Of a stretch of DNA of 64,000 bases, positions 36,841 to 48,749 are shown one piece after another; within the stretch, counting starts at the first letter, position 1, and each line of letters opens with the position of its first letter. The DNA lies in the NCBI GenBank assembly GCA_009192285.1, contig WBVU01000005.1, forward strand, positions 1,630,731 to 1,694,730, read 5' to 3'. The stretch comes from Morchella semilibera. Its lineage: Eukaryota > Ascomycota > Pezizomycetes > Pezizales > Morchellaceae. Below the pieces are notes generated by a model. That model did no database searches, was not told where the DNA came from, and saw only the letters and a program-made list of their open reading frames with translations. The translations under genes and the position numbers were made by a program.

Positions 36841-39471
36841 ATGGTTGGGTAAAGGCTGGGTTGGTGTTTTTTTTTTACGATTTCTGGTTCTATTTCTTTT
36901 TTTTTTGTGGGACAGGTTGTTTTCCTTTTTTTCTTTCCCGGGTTAGGGTCTGAAAATAAAAAGGGAGAAAGTTGCATGGCTACCAAATAACAGAAAAGTG
37001 CCATGTTTCGAAAGCAGCATACCCGAAAGGAACTAGAAATCTAATGGCGTCCTGAACAAAATTTGGTGCTTATGTGGTTTGGTGATCTTTTTATAATTTT
37101 CTCTTTGGTGGATGTGGATTCTAGTACGGGTGGGGTTTTTCCCTCGGATCCAGAAATCCAGCAGCGGTAATCAACAGATAAGATATTAATGATATCATTC
37201 AGCGTCGGATATTTCCGCATCAATGCGTTTACGGACACCTTAAATCTATCTTCAGAATTAGACAAGGTTTAATGTATTGAATTTCCGAGCGATTTCTTGT
37301 GTATAAAGATAGCTTGGGATGTTAAGTCGTTTATTGATAGCCTGGGTGGGACAGCTCAAAGGCCGCAATAGCACCCGAAAGCAAACTTCCCTAATCAAAA
37401 AGAAAGCACAGAGTATAGTGGACCTCCTCTCTATTACTATCCACGACTAGTGATGACCACGGGACTATCCGAATTAAATAATACCGTCTACTTGACAATG
37501 ACAACATTCGAGCCAAAATGAAGCACTACCCATATACAGCTCCAGGGAAGGCTGGAAACGGTAATTTTGACCTGTAGATTGCCAAAAATTATCTAGATAG
37601 TGCATATGTGTGTTGTATTTCCCCTAACAGAGTACAAGTGAGTACCTCACTTACCCAGGCACGTGCACGTGAACTTCGTGAATACATGTATTAGCTAGCG
37701 AAATAACTTTTGTTATATAGTACATGTATTTCCGGTACCTCAACCTATGTACCTAGGGTGTCGGAAAGTGATGCACATTTGGTGGTTTCATAGCCACACG
37801 GGAACCAACCCCCACACCAGGCTATTCCAAGATAAATATGAGTGTGCAGATACTCTTCATCAAGTATATGCTTAGTGCTTAGGTATGGTAGAGAAGTTCT
37901 GTATGTATTGTGATAAAGTATTTGGGCGTTGTCTAGTCAAAATGTGCATCACTTTCCAACATCCTAGGTACATGTAGTTATGATGCTGTGTGAGCCCAAG
38001 TACTAGATGGTCGAAATCCCACACCTACATGTAGTAAGCCTAAAACCGCAAAACTCAATCTATAGTAAATTCGTGTACGACGCAGAATAACCTATCCACA
38101 TGAAAACGCATCCACTATTACGTACTTACCGAAAATTTATTGATAAACAACCAGGCAAGAGGGAATAAGTACATGTAGTCTAAAAACTATCTAGGGCCCT
38201 AGTCCAGTCCCCCCATGTATTAACAGGAATCATTAGTTCCCTAAACATATTTATAGATCGAATGGGCTCATGTTTGTTCTGCATTTTGGAGTTATGTATC
38301 AGTTCATGTGACTTTTTGGTTCCCATACTTGCTGGTAGGAACGTTAATTCGGCCCATGGTCCCTCACGGCGGGCTTGAGGATGGTGGGGGGGGGGTTATC
38401 TGTTTGGGTGGTGAGCTAGTAGTAGGGACATTGTAATCCTTGCGGACGACCGGTCCTTTTATTATCTCCCCCCTTGAAATAACTAACTGGTGACCACTTT
38501 ATCCTTAACTTTGCACCTGAAATAATGAGACATTCGGTAGGGCAGGTTGGGGGGGGGAGGTACGGCCAAGTACTTGGGAATTGGTTAGGGTTAGGTGAGG
38601 AAATTAATCTTTGTGACCATTCTCAATTACTGTGAGCGAATGTATCTATATCTTGCCGAACTTTCTATCTCCTATAAGTTTTGCGATTTTAATTTGAATT
38701 GCTAACCCCGACCCCAGATACCCACATCCATCCTTACAATTAACCCCCGGTGGTTATCACCAAAAACTAACCAGGGGATTAAAAATGCAGAAAAGTACTA
38801 TGTATACGTGTATTAGAATATCCAAGTAGGCCCTCTCCATCAACTACATGTACGTTCAGCATTCGCCGGGTATTGGCTACACACATATACATAATTGCAA
38901 GTACCGTAGTTTGGGACTTTTTTTTTTTTTTTTGGGGGGGGGGGGTATCAAAAGATTCCTTTTCCATTTTAACGACGGTACGTATCCGCGGCCTTATGAG
39001 CAATGGGGCCGGCCGTGAATCATGATATATCACTCGCAATCTACCAACAGGGGGCAACAACAGATGCAAAGAACGGAATAGGAAAGCTACATATCTGATT
39101 GAGTGTTCAATACTTACTTTTACTAACTTATCAAAATTCTTGGGACTTTGGCATTACATGGTCTGCTATCCCTACCCAACTGCACCTACATGGGCCGGGG
39201 GTTTATCTCAACCACCTCATTGGGGCATAACATATTTTGAAGATTCTCAATTCCAGTCATGATTATGTTTCCGACTGCCTTACTGCCTTGACCCAAAGAT
39301 TTAACGCCACACGTGTGAAGATACGCGAGGCCAGAAATATATAATACAGAGCCCTTGATCTAAAAAAGAAAACACAGCAAACTCCTTCCTTGATTATTGC
39401 GTCACTAAGCTCTCTCACCGTTGCCACAAAGAGCCTGATGATAAAGAAAATAAGAAGACATCGTGGATCAA
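36841..39471. other. Gene-poor block with MITE
   Basis: About 2.6 kb between convergent genes. Contains the TA-flanked MITE 37752-37968, six TACATGTA copies (37683 to 38845) and G tracts at 38384, 38550 and 38933. A 74-codon reverse frame (37041-37265) has no recognisable homology and is not called. Confidence 0.65.
37752..37968. mobile_element. MITE with about 31-bp TIRs and TA target duplication (Tc1/mariner or pogo-like)
   Basis: Ends CCTAGGGTGTCGGAAAGTGA and, inverted, CCTAGGATGTTGGAAAGTGA continue to GCACATTT on both sides with two mismatches in all. The unit of 217 bp is flanked by TA (37750-37751, 37969-37970), the duplication made by Tc1/mariner transposases. It has no coding capacity, so it is non-autonomous. 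Confidence 0.75.
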
Positions 39472-41145
39472 TTACGCAACTAAATCTTCTAAAATGGATT
39501 CAAGTTCTTCCTTCTCAAAAGGTGCCCACATGACTTCTGTGCCTTGCGAGTCTTTTTTGGAGACGATCATCTGATGGTCTTGAAACCTTGGAGAAGGTTA
39601 GCGATTTGCACACGAAATCCATAAGAGGGGAACGTACTCCTTCAGCAGCGTTTTGAACGCCATATCATTACTGCAAAGAAATTCCTCCACCGCTTTCTGG
39701 TAAAATACCCTATACTCTATCCCCCATTCCTCACCAGCTCCACCTTGACCCGCCGCAGGATCATCCATCATAGCTTCGAGCTGATGACTAACAAGGACTC
39801 TGAAAAGACTTCTTGCATTCATGTTCAGCGATGACAAGACGTGTTTAGCACCTCTCGTTCCGCCTGCTCTCTTGGAGCCACCAATGAGGGCAAGAGATTC
39901 ATCAATTGAAGACTCAACAGCATATGGCGCAAAGGTGGTCGCGTCATGCCAAAGGAAGTTATATTGTGAAGCACGTGCAGCATCCCAGAGGAGAGGGGCA
40001 CGGAGATGATCAATCGTGGCCACAAGGGAGATTTTTGCGTGCGAACAGAGACGAGCGATAAGAACTTGAGAGCGTTCTCCTCGGATAGATTCACCATCGA
40101 GGTTGTGAATTATCAGTGTAAGCTTTTGGACCTCGTCCGAATCAAGGATGAGCATTACGCTATCGAGCATCTCGTTGGGATTGGATCCGAGCTTGACGTT
40201 GTGGCCCTGGCCGAGAATGGCATTTGCAATAGATGATAGGATATCTTTGACTGTGAGGGTAGGGACGTATCCGTTTACAACAACAAGGGACGAGGGAGTT
40301 GTGTAGATTTGTTTCGCAAACTCCATCACGAGTTTGCGCTTTGAGCCGTAGCCATATAGTAAGATGTTGAAGCCTTGGGAAAGCTCGAATTGCCATTGAT
40401 CGAAGGATTTCTTGTGGAGTTCTGCGAGGTACAGTCGGTCCTCAACGTGGTCGGGGACGTGTTCCCTTATCAACTGAAAGTAGCGTCCATGGTCTAGTGG
40501 GGATAGGGACGCGAGAGTGCTATTTGAAGTAATTTGTCGCGCTTTCTTGTTTTGTGCAAAATACGACTCAAAGCCCTCTGTTGGTGGGGGTGGTTCCGGT
40601 TCCTTCGGCTTCCGTTTCCTCCCCCGGGGTTTCCCCTTCTTTGCTCCAGCTTCGTTAACAGTTTCTGGGTTGATTCCATCCTCGTCACCCTCATCTTCAG
40701 AATCTCCATATATCCGCCGAACAAGCTCGTCCTCCTCGTCCTCGCTAGAATCACCGGCCACTACACGGGCGACAATCTGTCGCGCACTCTTCTTCCTAGC
40801 TGACCGGTCCGCATTGGTGACAACTGGAGGGGGTGAGATTACGTTCTCTGCGAAACGAACCGAGCTTGAATTATCGCGTCGAGGCGTTCGTGCTGGAGCA
40901 GCGCGCTTTAGAGGTGATGAAGACATGATGGTTTCAGATCCCAAGCTGGTTCCTTTTGTGCCAATTCTGGGGCTAGCCCTGTTGGGCGCGCTGGACAGGG
41001 TACGAGAGCGGTGTTTCCCGGTGGTCTCTGGATGTTGAGGTAGCTGCGGAGGAACACTTGAAGACGCGGTAGCGGGAAGCAGCAGCTTAGAGGTTGAGGA
41101 GGATTTTGCGGCACCGGGAGAGTTGGACGACCGTTTCCTTTTCAT
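39472..41145 (-). CDS. ORC2: Origin recognition complex subunit 2
   Basis: ORC subunit needed to load MCM helicase at replication origins. Two exons: 39638-41145 and 39472-39586, 541 codons. N-terminal third is disordered and basic/Ser-rich (MKRKRSSNSPG, SSVRFAENVISPP) with acidic patches (GDSSEDEEDELVRR). The ORC2 core follows: FESYFAQNKKARQI, FDQWQFELSQGFNILLYGYGSKRKLV (degenerate AAA+ P-loop), VVVNGYVPTLTVKDIL, LTLIIHNLDGESIRG, LVATIDHLRAPLLWD. The intron restores FQDHQMIVSKKDSQGTEVMW and the end EELESILEDLVA. No breaks. Confidence 0.93.
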
Positions 41146-42015
41146 GGCGACCTTGTCTCACTGTCTAAGACTAAGACTTGCCCACGTAGGAATGGGCGTG
41201 GTGCGAATTATACAGGGGTTTACACTGTATAATAAGCTGGACCAGAAACCCTATCAGAGGCACTGCACGATCCAATCTCCCCGACTGCCAGCGCCCAAAC
41301 ACCCCATAACGCAACTGAGAACGCTATGTTCCTGACTACGGAACAATATGTACAGTAGGCTCTAAAGCACCGTGTGATATGCCCAAATCCACAAGTCTTG
41401 GCAGTTGTCGGATGAGGGACTCAAAGGTCCCCCACAGCAGTCTCATTAGGTTGGATGCTCTAAGGCGGGCTGTGGGCAGTTGAGCAGGATTGTTCGAGCT
41501 TGATTCGAACCTGGTGTTGGAAATAAAGCCCCAAGATTATTATATAGTGATTCCTGAACGGGTTTGGTTAAGACCGAGTGACAACTGGTGAGGAACAAAT
41601 TTCAGATATGCATGTATGGTTCGCAAGTTGATAGAACTCTATATACTTAGGGAAATTTCAAAGAGCTTGAAGGTCTTGACAATTCTTACGCCCTGTTTAA
41701 AAAGTTAAAGACTGTCCCCCACACACAATCTCCGAAACCCCTAACCCTAGCAGTTAAGATTTCCAGACCCAGATCTTCGGATTACATACATATAGTCCTG
41801 ACATTTTGTAATTCCTTACCCCCCAAGCGCAGAGCGCTTACATGTATCTACTGTAACACAGGAAATTTTCCCTGTAACCCCCCCAAAAAGCGGCTCTGCG
41901 TAGATAAAAAAATCTCTCTCCTCCCCCCCCCTCACTCCCTCACCCCCCGCTTCTACATCCCTACGCTCGAAAGCTACTATCCTTTACCTATCAATTGACT
42001 CTCTACGAAACCGTA
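41146..42015. other. Divergent intergenic region ORC2/ArgJ
   Basis: About 870 bp with one TACATGTA (41838) and a C9 tract near 41925. A TGACTC half-match to the Gcn4/CpcA site lies just upstream of the ArgJ ATG (about 41997) but lacks the final A, so I do not call it. A B-box-like GGTTCGAATC on the reverse strand near 41515 has no tRNA around it. Confidence 0.6.
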
Positions 42016-43605
42016 ATGCTTTCTAGATTCTCTTCAAGGCTCCCGACTCGTGGTGTCGCTGTTATGACCACTCGCGGCTACGCAACTGGGCCCGCGCCAA
42101 ATGCAAAGTGGAAATACGTCCCTCAGAGTGGTAGCTACCCGCAGGGCTTCAATGTTGGTGGTATTCACTGCGGAGTGAAGAAGGATGGGAAGAGTCTTGA
42201 CCTTGCGCTTGTGACTTCCGAGTTACCATGCAGCGCTGCTGCGGTCTTTACGAAGAATGTCTTCAAAGCGGCCCCCGTAGTCATGGGTAGGGAAATGTTG
42301 GACAAGCGAAAGGGTTACGGGGTCAGAGGGCTTGTGGCTAACAGTGGATGTGCAAATGCCGTCACTGGAAAGGGTGGAATGGAGGATGCATTGGCCATGG
42401 GGAGGGGAGTCGATAAGCTAGTGGGAGAAGAGGAGAGCAGCACTTTGGTCATGAGTACTGGTGTTATTGGACAAAGGTGTGATATTGCCGTTGCGAAATT
42501 AGTATTATATGGAAGGCTAATTTCTAGGATTGACAAAGACTCCCGATTAAAAAGATTCTCGACGGAATCCCGGAAGCCTACAAGGTCCTCGCTCAGTCCC
42601 ACGAGGCCTGGCTGAATACCGCGAAGGCAATCTGTACAACAGATACCTTCCCCAAGCTCTGTTCTAAGAGCTTCACCTTCCCCGGATCCTCAACAACCTA
42701 CAAGATCGCCGGAATGGCAAAGGGAGCCGGTATGATTCATCCTAACATGGCCACCCTCCTTGGATTCATGGCCACAGACGCTCCTGTATCACCAGAAGCT
42801 CTCCAGAACATTCTCACCCACGCCGTTGAGCGCTCATTCAACGCCATTTCTGTAGACGGTGACATGAGCACCAACGATACCGTTGCCCTCCTTGCCAATG
42901 GCGCTGCAGGTGGTAAGACCGTAGAGGCAGGAACTGAAGCCGAAGCGGTTCTCAGAGCGGTCGTAACAGAGTTCGCTGAAGAGCTCAGCAAGCTGGTTGT
43001 CCGTGACGGAGAAGGCGCAACAAAGTTCGTGACCGTCAGCGTGAAGGATGCAAACAACTTTGCAGATGCAAAGCAGGTCGCATCAACTATCGCTAGATCT
43101 CCGTTGGTGAAGACGGCCCTTTACGGGCGAGATGCTAACTGGGGTAGGATCCTATGTGCAACTGGATACTCGGGTATCGAGGGAATCATTCCGGAGAAGA
43201 CTAATGTGTCTTTCATCCCAACTGACGGCTCGCCCGAACTGAAGCTCCTCGTGAACGGGGAGCCAGAGAATGTTGACGAGGAGAGAGCGAGTGAAATCTT
43301 AGCTATGGAAGATCTTGAGATTAGGGTTTCGCTGGGAACTGGCAAGGGTGGTGAGGCGGCATATTACACATGCGACTTTTCACATGAGTAAGTTGAGCCC
43401 TAACCCTGAATTGAGGATATTGTGTCTTTCCTTCGTTGGTTGCTAGGATTATTGCTGACAGAGCGGTTTGTAGATATGTCACGATTGTAGGTTTTTCCCT
43501 ATTGACTCTTTGGCTCCCCATAGACGATAGAAAGGCACCATGCAATCCAGATATACAGGAGAGAAAGCTAACATTCGGGTTAAGAACGGAGACTATCGCA
43601 CTTAG
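42016..43605 (+). CDS. Mitochondrial ornithine acetyltransferase / N-acetylglutamate synthase (ArgJ type)
   Basis: Bifunctional enzyme of the cyclic arginine pathway, transferring acetyl from acetylornithine to glutamate in the mitochondrial matrix. Exons: 42016-42476, 42539-43387, 43474-43486, 43585-43605, total 448 codons. The start is the ATG at 42016, giving a presequence ([20 protein letters not shown]). ArgJ motifs: [40 protein letters not shown], and the autocleavage site [13 protein letters not shown], whose Thr becomes the N-terminal nucleophile of the beta chain. [13 protein letters not shown] and [17 protein letters not shown] follow. The canonical end YVTINGDYRT is recovered only through a 13-nt exon 3 and a 21-nt exon 4. 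Confidence 0.95.
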
Positions 43606-44283
43606 ATTAGGTAGAGGGCTTGGTAAGGGTAAAGGTGGAGGTCACGTGGCAGAGCTATATGTTGTTAATGATCACCGAGAACGATTAATGAAAGTTGAAA
43701 GTGATACCCGTGATGAACATAAGCTTATTCTTGTCCGCCTGTGCCTGGGTAGATTTCGAATTGAATCGAGCAGAAATTAAAAGAAGGAAAAAGACAAAGA
43801 CTGGAAGTAGATGGTGAGGTGCTCTAGTAGAGGTATATCTGTCCAATCAACCATATCATCCACACACTGATTCAGGCCACATCTGCTTGCTGTGGGGGAA
43901 ACATAAGAATATGTGTTGTTCTGGAACTACATGTAGGTAATGCCGGTCCCTGTAGGGAGGGAATCTTATTTCGGTTGTGAATGAGCGACTGAGTGAGGCG
44001 GCGTCGTGCGGATGGGGATGACAAGGGGCTAGCGGGTTGAGCCCAGCCAGAGAGATGTGGCCTCAACTCTCTTCCTCCAACTAAAAAAACCCCCGAACTC
44101 TCCTGAACGTCTTCCTTTCTTTCTTTCTCCCAGAACCATCAACCATCTCTCAACCAACCCTCCTCCCAACGGCACTCTCTTAAAGCGTGCTTGCCTTCCA
44201 TAGCGAGGAGACTCTCTTTCTCTTCGTTCATTACCCATCTTTCCTTTGAATTTTCTATAGGCTTCTTCTAATTCACCACAATC
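43606..44283. other. Intergenic ArgJ-SEC61
   Basis: ArgJ 3' flank and SEC61 promoter. One TACATGTA at 43929; pyrimidine-rich stretch (CTTTCTTTCTTTCTCCC) about 44115-44131, 150 bp upstream of the ATG. No gene seen. Confidence 0.65.
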
Positions 44284-46075
44284 ATGAGCGGCTGTGAGTA
44301 ATATCCGAGTTCCAATTCCGCTACTGAAGAAACTTTTATGTTTCACAATTCTCTTTAACTCTACTGACTCTATCTCTACAGTGCGATTCCTTGATCTAAT
44401 TAAGCCGTTCGTGCCCATCCTCCCAGAGGTGGCGTCACCAGAACGCAAAACCCCATTTAGACAAAGGCTAATGTGGACTGGGGTGAGTTTTTCTTCGCGA
44501 TATTCGAGCCTCGCTTGTAGCAATGTGGCCTTATGCTGTGCACGGATGCTGACGTACTATGGCGCGGATAGTTGACACTTCTTATTTTCTTGGTTATGTC
44601 CCAAATGCCGTAAGTTTTCTTGTTCCAGATTCATTGATCCCATTGGACAGCTTTACTGACCTGCATGAAGATTGTATGGAATTGTATCTTCGGATACTTC
44701 AGATCCTCTCTACTGGCTCCGTATGATGTTGGCAAGTAACAGAGGAACGTTGATGGAACTGGGAATATCTCCGATTATCTCGTCTGGAATGGTTTTCCAG
44801 CTTCTCGCCGGTACTCATTTAATTGATGTTAACCTTGATCTTAAATCTGATCGCGAGCTTTACCAGACCGCCCAGAAGTGTGAGCAGCCACCCAGCCCCA
44901 TGTGCGATTCTTCAATGGCAGTGCGCTAATGGTGTGGCGTGTAGTATTTGCCATTATTCTTTCTCTCGGGCAAGCTACTGTCTATGTTTTGACCGGCCTT
45001 TATGGACAGCCTAGCGATCTTGGTGCTGGAGTCTGCCTTCTTCTTGTTCTCCAGCTTGTTGTCGCAGGTCTCATTGTCATTCTTCTCGATGAGCTCCTCC
45101 AGAAGGGCTACGGTCTTGGATCCGGTATCTCTCTTTTCATTGCCACCAACATTTGCGAGAGTATTATCTGGAAAGCTTTCTCTCCCACTACCATTAACAC
45201 TGGACGTGGACCTGAATTCGAGGGTGCCGTCATTGCTTTGTTCCACCTTCTCCTTACCTGGGGCGACAAGAACCGCGCTCTTCGTGAGGCTTTCTACCGC
45301 CAGAATCTTCCCAACATCATGAATCTTTTGGCCACTCTTGTTGTCTTTGCCTCGGTCATCTACCTCCAGGGATTCCGTGTCGAGATCCCCGTCAAGTCCA
45401 GCCGTTACCGTGGAACCCGTGGAACCTACCCCGTCCGCCTCTTCTACACCAGCAACATGCCTATCATGCTACAGTCTGCTCTGAGCTCCAACGTTTTCCT
45501 CGTCTCTCAGATGTTGTACAACCGCCTTCCAGACAACCTTCTCGTTCGCCTTCTCGGTGTCTGGGAACCCAAGGAGGGATCTGCTCAGCTCTACGCCGTG
45601 TCTGGTATCTCATACTACATGTCTCCTCCCCTCAACTTCACCGACGCTCTCGTTGACCCTCTCCACACTGCCTTCTATATCCTGTTCATGCTCACTGCCT
45701 GTGCCATGTTCTCCAAGACCTGGATTGAGGTTTCTGGCTCCAGCCCCCGTGATGTTGCCAAGCAATTGAAGGAGCAGGGTTTGGTCATGGCTGGACACCG
45801 TGAGCAGAGTATGTATAAGGAGCTCAAGCGCGTTATCCCTGTTGCCGCTGCTTTTGGTGGTGCTTGTATTGGTGCTCTCTCTGTTGCCTCAGATCTTCTT
45901 GGTGCTCTTGGCTCTGGAACTGGTATCTTGTTGGCTGTTACGTAAGTTTTATCCGCTGCACTGAGGTTGTTAATATTGGACACTAATATAATCCTGTTAT
46001 AGAATCATTTATGGGTATTTCGAAATTGCTGCTAAAGAGGGCGACATGGCTGGTCTCGGCCAGTTCGTTTCATAA
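44284..46075 (+). CDS. SEC61: SEC61 translocon alpha subunit
   Basis: Channel-forming subunit of the ER protein-conducting channel; about ten membrane spans. Exons: 44284-44293, 44382-44482, 44572-44609, 44671-44879, 44945-45941, 46003-46075, total 476 codons. Start [20 protein letters not shown] is typical, and the plug and lateral-gate regions are conserved ([66 protein letters not shown]). The cytosolic loop [18 protein letters not shown] and end [11 protein letters not shown] are complete. First exon is only 10 nt. High C-ending codon use suggests strong expression. No breaks. Confidence 0.97.
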
Positions 46076-46979
46076 GTACGTTGCCAATAGCAAGATGCAT
46101 TTCTTTTCATGTTGATTGACATTTTTTTGTTTCCTTGTAAAGATAGAGATGTGTTCCTAGTGCAGGAAGGGAGAGAGAAATCAGGAGTCTGTTTTTACCC
46201 CCCTGCGTTTTGATGAAGAACGAAGAGATATTAAAAAAGATGGACACAAATATCGATACCTGGGTGTCAAAGCGATCTGGAACTTTTTTTTTTCTGGGTA
46301 CTCAAAAAAGGTCAAGGTTTGTCAAAAAGTGTGCGGCTTTTGCGTTATTATTTTAATGTCGCTGCCTGGAGCAAAGGAAAGAGCATGTGTTATGTATTTA
46401 GTATTTGTTTCCGGGTTTCATGTGGGTACTTTTGGGGATAGGGCGAAATGTCGAATTGATTTTTTCCAGGCACTCTATCCGTTTCTCTCGTTTCACCTGG
46501 ATGAGTGAAATGTGGATTAGTCAGAGTAGTTGAAGCAGTGATTTCTGGGTCTCAGGAGGGATCAGTAAGTGTGGTCGAGAACTGTGGTGGCGGTTGATGG
46601 GGCGGGGATAAACTTTGATTGAATGACGATGAAGGATTCACAATCACAGTGTATCACTCGGCTATATAATACCTGAGGGGCAGTCTTGATGCAATAACGC
46701 CATACAACTCCTCCATAGAGATTCTTTCTCATTCTTGGATACGACCAAAATCTGGATGGCATTTATAGGTGTTCCGTCCGACTCGATTTGGTCTCAAGAG
46801 CGCGCTATCTTGGCTATATCGAAAAGCGGATGAGGGTTTATATACTAGAATCAAGCTAAATACCCTATCTCTGGTCCGCTAATGGGCTAGACTCTGTTGG
46901 GGGAGGTATACGGAGCTAATAGGAGGGGAATAGAAACGATAAATTCCTGTAGAAATGCGCACCGCTTAACCCTCGGGGC

Positions 46980-47283
46980 TAGTGGTGGGCACGAGACGAG
47001 GCGAGACGAGACGAGACTTGGAGAAGTCTCGTCTTTTCTTGCATTATTTGGATTAAGCCTTGGAAATCTCGAGACAATGGTCTAGTCTCGTCAAAGTCTC
47101 GGGACTTTTGGTCATGTGACCTAGTTTCTGGAGAACCTATATAATCATGAAAGTTAATGTAAATTGAAGGTTGGGGAGGAGTTTGAACCGTGGCTGGGAG
47201 TATGTTCAAGTGTCCAAATAGTGGCTGGGGAGCATATTTAGGTGTCCAAAAAGTCTCGAGACTAAGTCTCGTGCCCATCACTA
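46980..47283. mobile_element. hAT-superfamily MITE with perfect 8-bp target-site duplication
   Basis: Termini TAGTGGTGGGCACGAGAC and, inverted, TAGTGATGGGCACGAGAC match the hAT consensus YAGNGNTGGGCA. The 304-bp unit is flanked on both sides by CTCGGGGC (46972-46979 and 47284-47291), the 8-bp duplication made by hAT transposases. Inside are many GAGAC/GTCTC copies near both ends, resembling subterminal transposase-binding repeats. An imperfect duplicated unit of about 32 bp (about 47191-47255) contains GTGTCCAAA. It has no coding capacity, so it is non-autonomous. The intact duplication suggests recent insertion. Confidence 0.93.
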
Positions 47284-48010
47284 CTCGGGGCATTTTGATG
47301 CCTACAAATGCGCTTTTGTGCACAGTGCTGATGGTGAAGCCTAGAGGCAGTGTGTGGGCTTTTGCCTACGCCCCTCTCAAGGTGTCGAGAAAACCGAAGC
47401 CAAGAGCCCACAGAGGACCAAAAGTCCGCATAAAGGCAAAAGCAGACGAGAGTGGGGGCTCTCTCAAAACCGAGGGGTCAGGCAATATCTCTTAAAACAT
47501 CCTCGGAGCACCTAAGAAGCGACAATTAACGGACAGAAAAGCTTACACTAGAGGACCAAAGACCTTACAGAAAACCAAATCATAACCATCCAGAGCCCCA
47601 ACGTCTCACTTATCCATCGACTTCTCAAGGCAAATCAGTGGTAAATACTCATTCACTCAGGGATCTTTTTTACCCAGCATACCCGTACCCGCATATTACC
47701 CCTAGATGATGGGTAAAGTTAAGGAACTGGTACTCTAGGTGGGGACGTTATGTTAGGGGGGGGGGGGGTTGTAATCTGGCGATAGCTAAGAGCTATGCAT
47801 TTATGTTGGTTACAAGTACAAGTAAGTACGGACAATTTTGGGATGGGCCTGATCGGGTGGTTGTATACGTATGGCGTGAAAACGTTTTGTCTTGGTGGAC
47901 TAAAGATACACGCATAGGTGTCACTTTCTTGCACGTGGAGTGTTTTGCGTAGTCCAGTTGGGTTAGAATCTCAAGAGATTCATCCATAGACATCATCCGT
48001 TAATCCCAGG

Positions 48011-48060
48011 CCTAACGACAGCCCAACGACAGCCCAACGACAACCCAACGACAACCCAAT
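48011..48060. repeat. 11-bp tandem repeat, about 4.5 units
   Basis: Units of CCCAACGACAG / CCCAACGACAA in tandem, the first with CCT and the last truncated. Confidence 0.9.
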
Positions 48061-48749
48061 ACTTGTTTTCACTTCATATCTAAGAGGACAATCAGCTTAG
48101 TCCCGATAAATGTAAATTCGCCCCCAATACGAAACGACTGTTCAAGAGAAGCTCAATAATAACTTTCCTCAGGTCAGCTAAGGGTAGTGAATATCAATGG
48201 GCTTGTGAACAGGCGTCCCCTATGACCTATAGCGGGATAAAGCTAGCAATAGCTCCTCAGTCTTACTTACCCGCAAGTTCTGCACCCGATCACCTCCCTT
48301 AGTACAACTGCTCCAACAACCAATCAATGGTGTGGATATACCACCAATACTCAAAACTTTCATGGATGAGTTTGGGCCAAGAATATTTACTGGCTCAAAA
48401 CAGATCTAGGGATGGAAATTCTATTATGTCGGCGGCTGCCAAGACCGAGTGATCTCCTATGATCACCACAGCTTACTTCACCAATCCCCTCTCCTGCCAG
48501 AAATACGGACGGAGTATGTTGGATACTCGCCATTTATGGAAAGCCCTCTAGGACTAGCTAATCTAGAATAGATATGTCCTAATATGCTTCTTCCGTACTC
48601 GTCATAGCTACAGTTAAAATTTGAGGGGTATCAATATCCGTTCTTAATGTTTTATTCCCCCTCCGAAAAAAAAAAAGAAAAAAAGAAAAAAAGGATATTC
48701 GCTTTACTTATTACACTAACTATGCTAAACATTTTGTTATCTATAGTGA

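Larger units (their letters stand above)
46076..48749. other. Gene-poor block with hAT MITE and minisatellite
   Basis: About 2.7 kb between convergent SEC61 and POL5. Contains the hAT-type MITE (46980-47283), an 11-bp tandem repeat (48011-48060), a G13 tract (47756-47768) and an A-rich stretch at 48665-48692. No protein gene supported. Confidence 0.7.

Noticed and set aside
37041-37265. 74-codon reverse frame after RPL8
   Set aside because: Short, no homology, no supporting splice or context evidence.
41440-41540. Reverse-strand tRNA suggested by GGTTCGAATC
   Set aside because: No acceptor stem, D arm or anticodon stem can be formed around the B-box-like sequence.
43436-43780. 114-codon forward frame after ArgJ
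   Set aside because: Overlaps the ArgJ microexon and last exon in another frame; explained by the spliced ArgJ 3' end.
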